Assembly (NCBI RefSeq): GCF_004341845.1
Contig: NZ_SLVB01000012.1
Span: forward strand, 62,001 to 126,000
Source of the DNA: Novosphingobium sp. PhB165
GTDB lineage: Bacteria > Pseudomonadota > Alphaproteobacteria > Sphingomonadales > Sphingomonadaceae
DNA length: 64,000 nucleotides
Direction of reading: 5' to 3'
Below, piece after piece: positions 45,514-53,135 of the stretch (its first letter is position 1; every line of letters begins with the position of its first letter). Both the position numbers and the translations under genes were made by a program. The notes under the pieces are model-generated. The model ran no database searches and had not been told where the DNA came from. It saw only the letters and a program-made list of their open reading frames with translations.

Positions 45514-45880
45514 GGATGTGCATTCGGCCGGTGGCTATGGGGCTCTCGCGATCCGCCTGCCAGCAGGTCGCGTCCACATTCACCACCCGTTTGCCCAGGC
45601 GCACGATGCGCGCTTGGGCATAGCTTTCGACCATCAACCCGCCGCGCAGGAAATCGATGGTGATGTTGATCGGGCGGGGGCGCTCTCCCGCCACTTCACC
45701 TTCCCCCGCCAGCGCGGCGAGGCAGGCGAGTTCTAGCAGGCTGCCGATCACGCCGCCATAGAGAAAACCCTGCCTCCCCTCCAACGCGGGGGACGCCGGC
45801 ATGACGAGGCCGGTATTGCCCTGCGCGTCGGTCCATTCGCGCACACCCAGCAATTGTGCATAAGGGGCGCGTTCGATCAT
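45503..45880 (-). CDS. PaaI-like hotdog thioesterase
   Basis: A 125-residue hotdog-fold protein: QGFLYGGVIGSLLELACLAALAG matches the HGG-x-helix of PaaI thioesterases, with YGG in place of HGG. It would hydrolyse an acyl-CoA. ATG 45880 overlaps the stop of the other thioesterase (ATGA); longer in-frame starts run into that gene. The two may form a heteromer. The end overlaps the convergent receptor gene by 11 bases. Confidence 0.78.
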   Translation of the reverse strand: MIERAPYAQLLGVREWTDAQGNTGLVMPASPALEGRQGFLYGGVIGSLLELACLAALAGEGEVAGERPRPINITIDFLRGGLMVESYAQARIVRLGKRVVNVDATCWQADRESPIATGRMHILRA

Positions 45881-46302
45881 GGTTCGCTCGTGAAAAAGAA
45901 GCTGGCGGCCGCGAAGGCAACCGGATTGGCAGGATCGCCGTCGTGCACTTCGCAGCGGGTGAAGGCCACGCGGCGCGTCACCCGGTGGCAGGTGGCGCGG
46001 GCGTGGAGCGTGCATTCGGGACGCGCCGCGCGCAGGTAATCGACCCTGAGGTCGAGCGTCGCCATCGGCTCCCACCGCCGCGTGCGCGCAATGATCGCCG
46101 CCCCCGCCGCCGCATCGATCAGCGAGATGACCGGACCAGAGGAAACCAACCCCACCCCGGCATCCATCAGGAATCCCGCCGAGAACGGACAGGCCAGCTC
46201 TGCCCAGTCCGCCCCGGCCGCGACGTGATAGATGCCCAGCAGGGCGTGATGCCCGCGCGGGGGCATGGACTTCAGCCGCTCGAACGGGTCCTCCGGCTCC
46301 AT
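45877..46302 (-). CDS. PaaI-like hotdog thioesterase
   Basis: A 141-residue hotdog-fold protein; the helix region MDAGVGLVSSGPVISLIDAA corresponds to the active-site helix, and LRVDYLRAARP is a typical strand. ATG 46302 is chosen because the upstream gene stops at 46310; the in-frame start at 46344 would overlap it. It lies 3' of the acyl-CoA dehydrogenase pair and is translationally coupled to the second thioesterase. Confidence 0.78.
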   Translation of the reverse strand: MEPEDPFERLKSMPPRGHHALLGIYHVAAGADWAELACPFSAGFLMDAGVGLVSSGPVISLIDAAAGAAIIARTRRWEPMATLDLRVDYLRAARPECTLHARATCHRVTRRVAFTRCEVHDGDPANPVAFAAASFFFTSEP

Positions 46303-46309
46303 CGCGGCG

Positions 46310-47488
46310 TCAGGCCGTCCAGCGCGGTTCGCGCGGCAGGCCAAGGCCGCGCTCGGCGATCAGGTTGCGCTGGATCTGGTTGGTGCCGCCGTAGATCGTG
46401 TCCGCCCGGCTGAACAGGAACAGGTTGGGCAGCGTATCCCATTCGTAATCCTGATGCGGCGTGACTTCGCCCGCCTGCCCCAGCACGTCCATCGCCAGCT
46501 CGCCAAGGCTGCGGCGCCATGTCGCCCACTGGATCTTGTAGGTCAGCGCGGCGCCATCCATGCGCGAATGATCGGTGTTGGAAAGCATCCGCAGCGCACC
46601 GTAACGCATCAGGCGCAGGCCGATCTCTGCCTTGGCCAAACGCTGGCGGATCAGCGGATCGCCCGCCGCGCCATTGGCTTTGGCGGCAGCGATGATCTCG
46701 TCCAATTCGTTGCGGAAGCCCATCTGCTGCCCCAGCGTGGACACGCCGCGCTCGAAGGCAAGCAGGCCCATCGCGATCTTCCAGCCTTCGCCCACTGTGC
46801 CGATGTAGCTGTCCGCCGGGCAGCGAGCGTCGGTAAAGAACGTCTCGTTGAATTCGGCATCGCCGTTGATCTGGCGGATGCCGCGGATTTCGATACCGGG
46901 CTGGTCGATCGGCATCATCAGGAAGGTCAGCCCGCGCGGGCCCTGGCTGCCCTCTTCCGTGCGCGTGACCACGAAGATCCAGTCCGAGATATGGGCAAGG
47001 CTGGTCCAGATCTTCTGGCCGTTGACCACCCATTCCCCGTCTTCCAGCCGCCCCTTGGTGCGTACGCCGGCAAGGTCGGACCCGGCATTGGGCTCCGAAA
47101 AGCCCTGACAGAAGATCGTCTCACCCGCCGCGATGCCGGGCAGGAAGCGTTGCTTCTGCTCTTCGGTGCCGAACGTCAGAATCGTCGGCCCAGCGAGTTC
47201 GATGCCGATGTGGTTGACGCGGCCCGGTACGCCGGCGCGGGCATATTCCTCGGCAAAGATCACCTGCTGGGCCAGCGTCGCATCGCGCCCGCCCCACTGC
47301 TCCGGCCAGCCGATGCACGACCAGCGATGTGCGGCGAGTTGCTTTTCCCATTCCTTGCGGCGTTCGGGGCTGCCGGTCAGCTTGGTGATGCCCTTGATGT
47401 CGCGGAATTCACCCGCCATCTGGCCGTTGAGCCAATCGGCGCATTCCTGGCGAAAATGCTCATCCGCCTGCGAAAATCCCAGCTTCAT
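46310..47488 (-). CDS. Acyl-CoA dehydrogenase, larger subunit of a pair
   Basis: A 392-residue acyl-CoA dehydrogenase: CQGFSEPNAGSDLAGVRT at the FAD/substrate site and WVVNGQKIWTS. The C-terminal helix reads IYGGTNQIQRNLIAERGLGLPR, with Gly where medium-chain enzymes have the catalytic Glu of YEGT, so the base must be elsewhere. The neighbouring smaller gene overlaps its start (ATGA). Paired dehydrogenase genes form alpha2-beta2 enzymes in steroid side-chain oxidation; the same is inferred here. Confidence 0.87.
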   Translation of the reverse strand: MKLGFSQADEHFRQECADWLNGQMAGEFRDIKGITKLTGSPERRKEWEKQLAAHRWSCIGWPEQWGGRDATLAQQVIFAEEYARAGVPGRVNHIGIELAGPTILTFGTEEQKQRFLPGIAAGETIFCQGFSEPNAGSDLAGVRTKGRLEDGEWVVNGQKIWTSLAHISDWIFVVTRTEEGSQGPRGLTFLMMPIDQPGIEIRGIRQINGDAEFNETFFTDARCPADSYIGTVGEGWKIAMGLLAFERGVSTLGQQMGFRNELDEIIAAAKANGAAGDPLIRQRLAKAEIGLRLMRYGALRMLSNTDHSRMDGAALTYKIQWATWRRSLGELAMDVLGQAGEVTPHQDYEWDTLPNLFLFSRADTIYGGTNQIQRNLIAERGLGLPREPRWTA

Positions 47489-48543
47489 GCCGCTTCTCCC
47501 AAAATCATCGCGGCCACCTGTTCGCGGTGCCAGTCCCCCTTGCCCAGCAGCGTCTGGATCGAACGCGCGCGCTTGAAGAACAGATGCGTGTCATGCTCCC
47601 ATGTGAAGCCGATACCGCCGTGGAGCTGAATCATGTCCGCCGCGCAGCGAAAAGCGGTATCGGCGGCGAAGGACTTGGCGGCATGGAGTGCCAGCGGAGC
47701 TTCCTCGCTCCCCTCGTCCACCGCGCAGGCCGCCCAGTAAACGGCCGAACGGGCCTGCTCGATTTCCACCATCATGTCGGCAAGGCGGTGCTTGTAGGCT
47801 TGGAAAGAGCCGATCGGCCGGCCGAACTGCACGCGCTCCCGCGCATATTCCACCGTACGATCCAGGCTGGCCTGCGCCCCGCCCAGCGCTTCGGCAGCCA
47901 GACCGACCAGCGCGGCGCGGTTGGCCGCGGCGAGCGCTTCGGCCGGGTCGGCAAGGGCTTCCGCCGCAGCGCCGTCGAAACGCACTTCAGCCAGCGGGCG
48001 CGTCTGATCCATCGTCGTCTGCGCAGAGACGGAAACCCCCGCCGCATCGCGCCGCACCAACCATGCGCCGCTGCCGTCGGTGACCACGAAAAGTTCGGCC
48101 AGCGCACCATGCGCAACGAAGCCGGAACCGCCGGTCAGCTTCCCATCGCGCACTTCCAGCCCGGCATCTTCGACGAAAGCGGCAATCGTCTCACCGGATA
48201 GAAGCGCGGGTAGCCACGCCTCGCGCTGCACCTTACTGCCGCCTGCCGCAATCGCCTGCGCGGCCAGCATCAGGCTGCCCAGCATCGGCAACGCAGCCAC
48301 ATGTGCGCCTGCCGCCTCGGCAAGGATGGCCAGTTCGACAAGGCCAAGGCCCGCCCCGCCCACATCCTCCGCGATGGAGATAGCGGAAAAGCCCAGTTCC
48401 TGGCAGAAATCACGCCACAGCGCCCGGTCGATGCCTTCACCCTCCATTGCCGCGCGCGTGCGCGCACTGGTCGCATTTTCGGAGAAGAAGGCACGCGCCG
48501 TCTCCGCAATCATCCGCTGTTCGTCGGTAAACGTGAATTCCAT
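47485..48543 (-). CDS. Acyl-CoA dehydrogenase, smaller subunit of a pair
   Basis: A 352-residue acyl-CoA dehydrogenase of the short form: EDVGGAGLGLVELAILAEAA early on, ERVQFGRPIGSFQAYKHRLAD in the C-terminal domain and QLHGGIGFTWEHDTHLFFKRA near the end. The middle beta domain is shorter than in homotetrameric enzymes, as seen in heteromeric FadE pairs. It heads the operon with the larger subunit and two thioesterases. TTACGCAAA lies 165 bases upstream of ATG 48543. Confidence 0.87.
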   Translation of the reverse strand: MEFTFTDEQRMIAETARAFFSENATSARTRAAMEGEGIDRALWRDFCQELGFSAISIAEDVGGAGLGLVELAILAEAAGAHVAALPMLGSLMLAAQAIAAGGSKVQREAWLPALLSGETIAAFVEDAGLEVRDGKLTGGSGFVAHGALAELFVVTDGSGAWLVRRDAAGVSVSAQTTMDQTRPLAEVRFDGAAAEALADPAEALAAANRAALVGLAAEALGGAQASLDRTVEYARERVQFGRPIGSFQAYKHRLADMMVEIEQARSAVYWAACAVDEGSEEAPLALHAAKSFAADTAFRCAADMIQLHGGIGFTWEHDTHLFFKRARSIQTLLGKGDWHREQVAAMILGEAA

Positions 48544-48980
48544 TTCAATCCGCTTTCACGATCTCAAGCACCCGACGGTCGGGCCCGCGCAGAGCGCGGC
48601 CGTGTTCGCATCACGCCACCCTGCGTAGCCGCCAGCGCCACGGCACTTGCGTCCTCCCGTCGCGCCCTCACCAATGCGGCAAATTGTGCGATTGATATCA
48701 CGCTATATTACGCAAACTACCTTTTCAAGGTACAATTTGCGTATTTTTTACCTCAAAAATATCCGCATAAAATCCAGAGAGGGCGGCCCTGCCACTGAAC
48801 GATCCTCAATGTACCCCTTGGGTGACGCCTGAATCGAGAGGGAACCATCTCGCAAACAGGAAACCATTTAACGGAACATAAACGGGCTATTATCGAATCT
48901 ATATCCATATTTGCGCATTGATTTAATGTTTTTACGACGCATATTGCGATTTGAAAAACATAACGAGAGGATTGCAAACG
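48544..48980. promoter_or_regulatory. Divergent intergenic region with long operator dyad
   Basis: No gene is seen in these 437 bases. TACGCAAA (48709-48716; the full 9-mer TTACGCAAA starts at 48708) faces TTTGCGTA (48736-48743) across 19 bases, with TACCTT and AAGGTA as further paired segments inside, giving a long imperfect dyad. A second cluster with TTTGCGCAT, TTTACG and ATTGCG lies at 48909-48950, just before SDR 48981. It serves the divergent dehydrogenase and SDR operons. Confidence 0.6.
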
Positions 48981-49844
48981 ATGGGCCAGACAGGCACCCC
49001 ATTCCATCCCCAGCAGGCGCTCGATTTCACCGGAAAGACAGTTCTCGTCACGGGCGGTGGCGTCGGTATCGGGAGAGCCGTGGCGGAAAGTTTCAACGAC
49101 GCCGGCGCCCAGGTGATCATTGCCGAGATCGATGCCGAACGCGCGAAGGCCGTGGAAGCCGACCTGCCCGGCACACGAGTCATTCAATGCGATGTGCTCA
49201 AGCGTGCAACCCCGAAGGTTCTTGCAGAGCGGATCGCGTCGGAATTCGGGAAACTGGACGTGCTCGTCAACAACGTCGGCCATTTCGTGCATGCACGCCC
49301 CTTCGAAATGCTGGGCGAAGACGAGATCGACGAAATTCTCGATACCAATCTCGGCCATATCCTGCGGATGGACCGCGCGATGATTCCCCTGCTGCGCGCG
49401 GCCGGGCACGGGTCCTCCATCATCAACATCACGTCGATCGAGGCCTATCGCGGCATCCCCTATTGCTCGGTCTACGCGGCTGGCAAGTCGGGGCTGGTGG
49501 GCTTCACCAAGAGCCTTGCACTCGAACTCGCCCCCGAAGGCATCCGCGTCAACGACATCGCCCCGGAAACCACCGATACGCCGCAAGTCGCGCTGGGCCT
49601 CATGATCCCGCTCGAACACCGCGACCATATGGACAAGTGGATCCCGCTCGGCCGCTTCGGCCATCCATCCGATTGCGCCGGAGCCGCGCTCTATCTTGCA
49701 AGCCCGCTTGCCTCCTGGGTGACCGGAACAGCCATCCACGTTGACGGAGGCGCACTCGCGGCCTCGGGCTGGATGCAGACCCCGCAAGGCGAATGGACGG
49801 TTGTACCGATCATCAGCGCCAACGGCCTCAAAGTCCCGTCATGA
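48981..49844 (+). CDS. Short-chain dehydrogenase/reductase (SDR)
   Basis: A 287-residue SDR with TGGGVGIG, NNVG at the NNAG position, catalytic YAAGK and a C-terminal extension of about 30 residues after the DGG. ATG 48981 follows GAGAGGA; the TTG at 48951 is in frame but less likely. Its stop overlaps the next gene (ATGA). It opens a three-gene + strand operon. Confidence 0.87.
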   Translation: MGQTGTPFHPQQALDFTGKTVLVTGGGVGIGRAVAESFNDAGAQVIIAEIDAERAKAVEADLPGTRVIQCDVLKRATPKVLAERIASEFGKLDVLVNNVGHFVHARPFEMLGEDEIDEILDTNLGHILRMDRAMIPLLRAAGHGSSIINITSIEAYRGIPYCSVYAAGKSGLVGFTKSLALELAPEGIRVNDIAPETTDTPQVALGLMIPLEHRDHMDKWIPLGRFGHPSDCAGAALYLASPLASWVTGTAIHVDGGALAASGWMQTPQGEWTVVPIISANGLKVPS

Positions 49845-50299
49845 CGCCGCAGGACGAGGATCGCGCCGCCCTGCGCCGCGCCGCCGCACTCTATGCGCGG
49901 GGCGCCGACCGCCGCTCAAAGGATGACTGGCGCGCAGTTCTTGCAGAGGAGGTGGAAATCGCCGGCCCCGGTTTCGTGGCGAGCGGTATCGAGGCCTGCC
50001 TGCAATCCATCGATTTTCTGACGCACGCGTTCAAGGCCACCCGCCACATCGTCCACGATCAGATCGTGGAAATAGCGGGCGACCACGCCAGTGGAGAGAC
50101 CCTGTGCACGGCGGAACATCGCATTGCGAATGCAGAGGGTCCAGACGCCCTGATGTGCTGGGCGATCCGTTATCAGGACGAATGGCGGCGGGATGGTGCC
50201 GACTGGCGCTTCACCCGCAGGCACCTGATCGTCGACTGGGAAGAGAACCGGCCGGTCGGCGATCCGGGCCCGCCGCCCCCGCCGAATGAAAACCGATAG
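49841..50299 (+). CDS. SnoaL-like / NTF2-fold protein
   Basis: A 152-residue NTF2-fold protein (RAALRRAAALYARGADRRS, then FKATRHIVHDQIVEIAGD, and DWRFTRRHLIVDWEE) with a proline-rich tail. ATG 49841 overlaps the SDR stop. The function is not assignable. Confidence 0.75.
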   Translation: MTPQDEDRAALRRAAALYARGADRRSKDDWRAVLAEEVEIAGPGFVASGIEACLQSIDFLTHAFKATRHIVHDQIVEIAGDHASGETLCTAEHRIANAEGPDALMCWAIRYQDEWRRDGADWRFTRRHLIVDWEENRPVGDPGPPPPPNENR

Positions 50300-50326
50300 A
50301 ACCACAATTGTACGGAGAGATTGTCC

Positions 50327-51232
50327 ATGAAAGTTCTCGTCGTTGGGGGCACTGGCGCCCTTGGGGGCCATGCCGCCCTTCATCTTGCGGCAAAAGGCCA
50401 TCAGGTCACCATCACCGGGCGCGGTATAGGCGCCAATGCCGCCACGCCGATGGCCAAGCTCGCCTATCTCCAGGGCGACTATGTGACCGGCGATTTCACC
50501 CCGGATCGACTGGCGGGGTTCGACTGGGTCGTCTTTGCCGCCGGTAACGATCCGCGCCATGTGCCCGCAGGGGCGGACTTCGGGGCATGGCTACGCCACG
50601 CCAATGACGTGGCCATTCCCGCGTTCTTCGCCGCCGCACGCGAGGCGGGCGTATCCCGTGCGGTGCAACTCGGCAGCTTTTACCCCCAGGCCGCTCCGCA
50701 CCTGCTGGACGGCAATGTCTACATTCAATCGCGCCTTGCCGCCTGCGAAGGGGCGCGTGCCGAGGGTCGCGCTGGCTTTGACGTCTGCAGCGTGAATGCC
50801 CCCTTCATGGTCGGCACCGTCCCCGGCCTGCCCAGCGCGATCTTCGAACCTTACGCCCAGTGGGCCAAGGGAAACCTGCCGATCCCGCATTACGCACCGA
50901 CCGGCGGCACCAATTTCATGTCATTCACTTCGCTTTCCGAAGCGATCGAAGGCGCGCTGGAACGGGGCGCCCCGGGCAAGGCCTATCTCGTCGGTGACGA
51001 AAATCTGTCGTTCCGGGATTACTTCCAGATGTTCTTCGACGCGGCCGGCCGGCCCGATGTGCAACTGGAGGAACGGGACGCGGAAATGCCCCTGCTGCCC
51101 GACGTGGCGATCCCGCAAGGGCGCGGCAACTTCATCGATTACCAACCCGATCCCGTGGAAACCGCTCTGCTCGGCTATCGGCGGCAAGATGTCCGCGCGG
51201 CCGTGAACGATATCGCCGCCCAGTACGGATAG
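50327..51232 (+). CDS. NAD-dependent epimerase/dehydratase-like (extended SDR) protein
   Basis: A 301-residue protein with an N-terminal Rossmann motif VGGTGALGG (residues 7-15) and an extended-SDR-like body. The YxxxK motif is not obvious, so it may belong to the atypical SDR group. ATG 50327 has GGAGAG at a normal distance; the TTG at 50321 is unlikely. Members act on nucleotide sugars, steroids (3-beta-HSD-like) or serve as NAD(P) sensors. It ends the operon before a hairpin. Confidence 0.78.
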   Translation: MKVLVVGGTGALGGHAALHLAAKGHQVTITGRGIGANAATPMAKLAYLQGDYVTGDFTPDRLAGFDWVVFAAGNDPRHVPAGADFGAWLRHANDVAIPAFFAAAREAGVSRAVQLGSFYPQAAPHLLDGNVYIQSRLAACEGARAEGRAGFDVCSVNAPFMVGTVPGLPSAIFEPYAQWAKGNLPIPHYAPTGGTNFMSFTSLSEAIEGALERGAPGKAYLVGDENLSFRDYFQMFFDAAGRPDVQLEERDAEMPLLPDVAIPQGRGNFIDYQPDPVETALLGYRRQDVRAAVNDIAAQYG

Positions 51233-51246
51233 GACGGATAGACGCT

Positions 51247-51272
51247 ATCGGCCGGCGCAATAGCCGGCCGAT
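51247..51272. terminator. Bidirectional terminator-like hairpin
   Basis: ATCGGCCGGC and GCCGGCCGAT are perfect 10-base arms with a 6-base loop between the convergent epimerase-like gene (stop 51232) and the Lrp gene (stop 51277). It lacks a T-run. Confidence 0.65.
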
Positions 51273-51276
51273 GGCA

Positions 51277-51753
51277 TCATCCTTTGGCGACGGCGCTGAC
51301 GCCGACCACGCCATTGGTGAACTTCACCGTCTTCACCGCGATCGATGTTTCCACGTGCTGCACCCCTTCGACCGCCATGATCTGGCGCACCGTGACCTCG
51401 TGCAAATCCTCGATCTCGCGATAGAAGCACGTGGTCATGATGTTGAAGGGGCCCAGTGTCGTCATGATCGAATGAATCGTCGGAATCTGGCGCAGTTCGC
51501 GGGCGATCTGCTTGAACCGCGTCATGTCCGCCTGAATCGAGACGAAGGCGGTCTTGGTGCTGCGGTCCAACTTGGGACTGATCAGCGCGGTGAAGGCGAT
51601 CAGGCCATCCTGCTGCAGCCGCTTCAGCCGCAGGCGGATGGTGCCTTCATTGACCCCCAGATCGGCGGCGATGCTGCGGTTGGAAATGCGCGCGTCCTTG
51701 GAAAGGATCGCGATGATGCGGTGATCGAGATCGTCGAGATCGGGCCAGCTCAT
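51277..51753 (-). CDS. Lrp/AsnC-family regulator, type B
   Basis: A 158-residue Lrp-type regulator (LDHRIIAILSKDARISNRSIAA for the HTH, then RLKRLQQDGLIAFTA). Its effector loop is TLGPFNIMTTCFY, close in form to the type B protein at 33836 (TMGQFNIAALCLF), and it ends VQHVETSIAVKTVKF. ATG 51753 overlaps the stop of the type A gene (ATGA). It is the last gene of the ligase-Rieske-amidase operon. Confidence 0.9.
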   Translation of the reverse strand: MSWPDLDDLDHRIIAILSKDARISNRSIAADLGVNEGTIRLRLKRLQQDGLIAFTALISPKLDRSTKTAFVSIQADMTRFKQIARELRQIPTIHSIMTTLGPFNIMTTCFYREIEDLHEVTVRQIMAVEGVQHVETSIAVKTVKFTNGVVGVSAVAKG

Positions 51754-52217
51754 TCCGCGTCCTCCACCGAATCCAGACCGAACTTGATGATGTCGAGCCC
51801 GATCGACTGCGTGATCGAGCGGATGCCCGCCACTTTCGAGAACTTCCTGGTCACGAACTGCGAAAGATCGTCCACGTTGGGCAGGGCCAGCAGCACGCTC
51901 ACTTCGTAGCGGCCCGTCACCAGATAGGCGGCGAAGACTTCCTCGAACTGCGCCAGTTCCTCTGCCACGTCGCCCGGCGCGCGCCCACTGACCTCGATGC
52001 CGATGTAGATCAGCACGTGATAGCCATGCACCGCGAAGTCCGAGACGGCGACCACGCGCAAGGTGCCGGATTCCTCCATGCGCCGCATCCGGGCGGAAAC
52101 GGTGGTGGGCGCGATGTCGAGCGCCTTGGCGATCTGCTGGTGCGTGGCGCGGCCATTGCGCCGCAACTGCTCCACGATCTTCAGGTCCGTTTCATCGAAG
52201 TCCGCCAGATCGTCCAT
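51750..52217 (-). CDS. Lrp/AsnC-family regulator, type A
   Basis: A 155-residue Lrp-type regulator: HTH (DLKIVEQLRRNGRATHQQIAK, then TTVSARMRRMEESGTLRVVAVSDF) and effector loop AYLVTGRYEVSVLLAL. It parallels the protein at 33356 over its whole length. ATG 52217 is preceded by a G-rich stretch; an upstream continuation in the same frame belongs to noncoding sequence behind the SDR. It is followed immediately by the type B gene. Confidence 0.9.
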   Translation of the reverse strand: MDDLADFDETDLKIVEQLRRNGRATHQQIAKALDIAPTTVSARMRRMEESGTLRVVAVSDFAVHGYHVLIYIGIEVSGRAPGDVAEELAQFEEVFAAYLVTGRYEVSVLLALPNVDDLSQFVTRKFSKVAGIRSITQSIGLDIIKFGLDSVEDAE

Positions 52218-52336
52218 GCCCTCGCCCGTTTCTTTCCCATCGTTGCCGATAAGCGAAGGGTCTTGCCAGTATCGAAACGGCACGTCGAATCGAAAGCGCT
52301 TCTCCGCATTGGGAAATCCCCGGGCTTGATCGATGC

Positions 52337-53095
52337 TCAATCGCGTAGCAGCGAGCCGCCATTGACGTGCCAGAGCTGGCCGTTGACCCATTCGCCGTCG
52401 TCCGAAGCGAGGAAGGCCACCGCGCCAGCAATATCGTCCGGCTGGCCAAGCCTGCGGTGCGGGATCGCGTCCAGCATTCCGGCCACATAGTCGTCGGTCA
52501 GGTGCTGGGCCACCGCCTCGGTCATCACCACGCCGGGGCAGATGCCGTTGGCACGCACGCCCTTCTTGCCGAACTTGCGCGCGACATGACGGACCAGCGC
52601 ATGAAGCGCATTCTTGGTCATCGGATAGGCGACCTGCAGCGGATTGCCAGAGATCGCCGCGCCGGACGAGGTATAGATCATCGCCCCCCCGCCGCGCTCC
52701 AGCAGCACCGGCAATGCGGCCTGCGTGGCGAGGAAATGGCTCTTCGCATTGATCGCGAAGGACCGGTCCAGAACCTCCTCCGTACAGTTGAGCACGTCGA
52801 TATCGCCCTCCGTCCCGCCCGCGAGGTTGGAGTGGTAGAAGTCCAGCCCGCCGAATTCCGCCAGTGCCGCCGCCACGATCCCGGCCTGCGACGCGGCACT
52901 GGTGCCGTCCAGCCGCATGCCGATCACCTTGCCGCCCGCCGCGCGCAGGGTCTGCGCGGTATCCAACGCCCATTCCTCGACGATGTCGCCGATCACCACT
53001 GCCGCACCCTCGGCCGAGAGGCGGCGCGCCGTTGCCGCACCGATGCCGCGCCCCCCGCCGGCAACGATGCCGACTTTGCCGCTCAATCCGCGCAT
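52337..53095 (-). CDS. Short-chain dehydrogenase/reductase (SDR)
   Basis: A 252-residue SDR with AGGGRGIG at the cofactor site, HSNLAG at the NNAG position and catalytic YPMTK, ending VNGGSLLRD, much like the SDR at 29941. ATG 53095 follows AGGAG. It lies between the amidase and the Lrp pair in the operon. Confidence 0.85.
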   Translation of the reverse strand: MRGLSGKVGIVAGGGRGIGAATARRLSAEGAAVVIGDIVEEWALDTAQTLRAAGGKVIGMRLDGTSAASQAGIVAAALAEFGGLDFYHSNLAGGTEGDIDVLNCTEEVLDRSFAINAKSHFLATQAALPVLLERGGGAMIYTSSGAAISGNPLQVAYPMTKNALHALVRHVARKFGKKGVRANGICPGVVMTEAVAQHLTDDYVAGMLDAIPHRRLGQPDDIAGAVAFLASDDGEWVNGQLWHVNGGSLLRD

Positions 53096-53135
53096 TACCC
53101 GTACTCCTGAATTGTCTTTGGCCGGCCGAGGCCGA

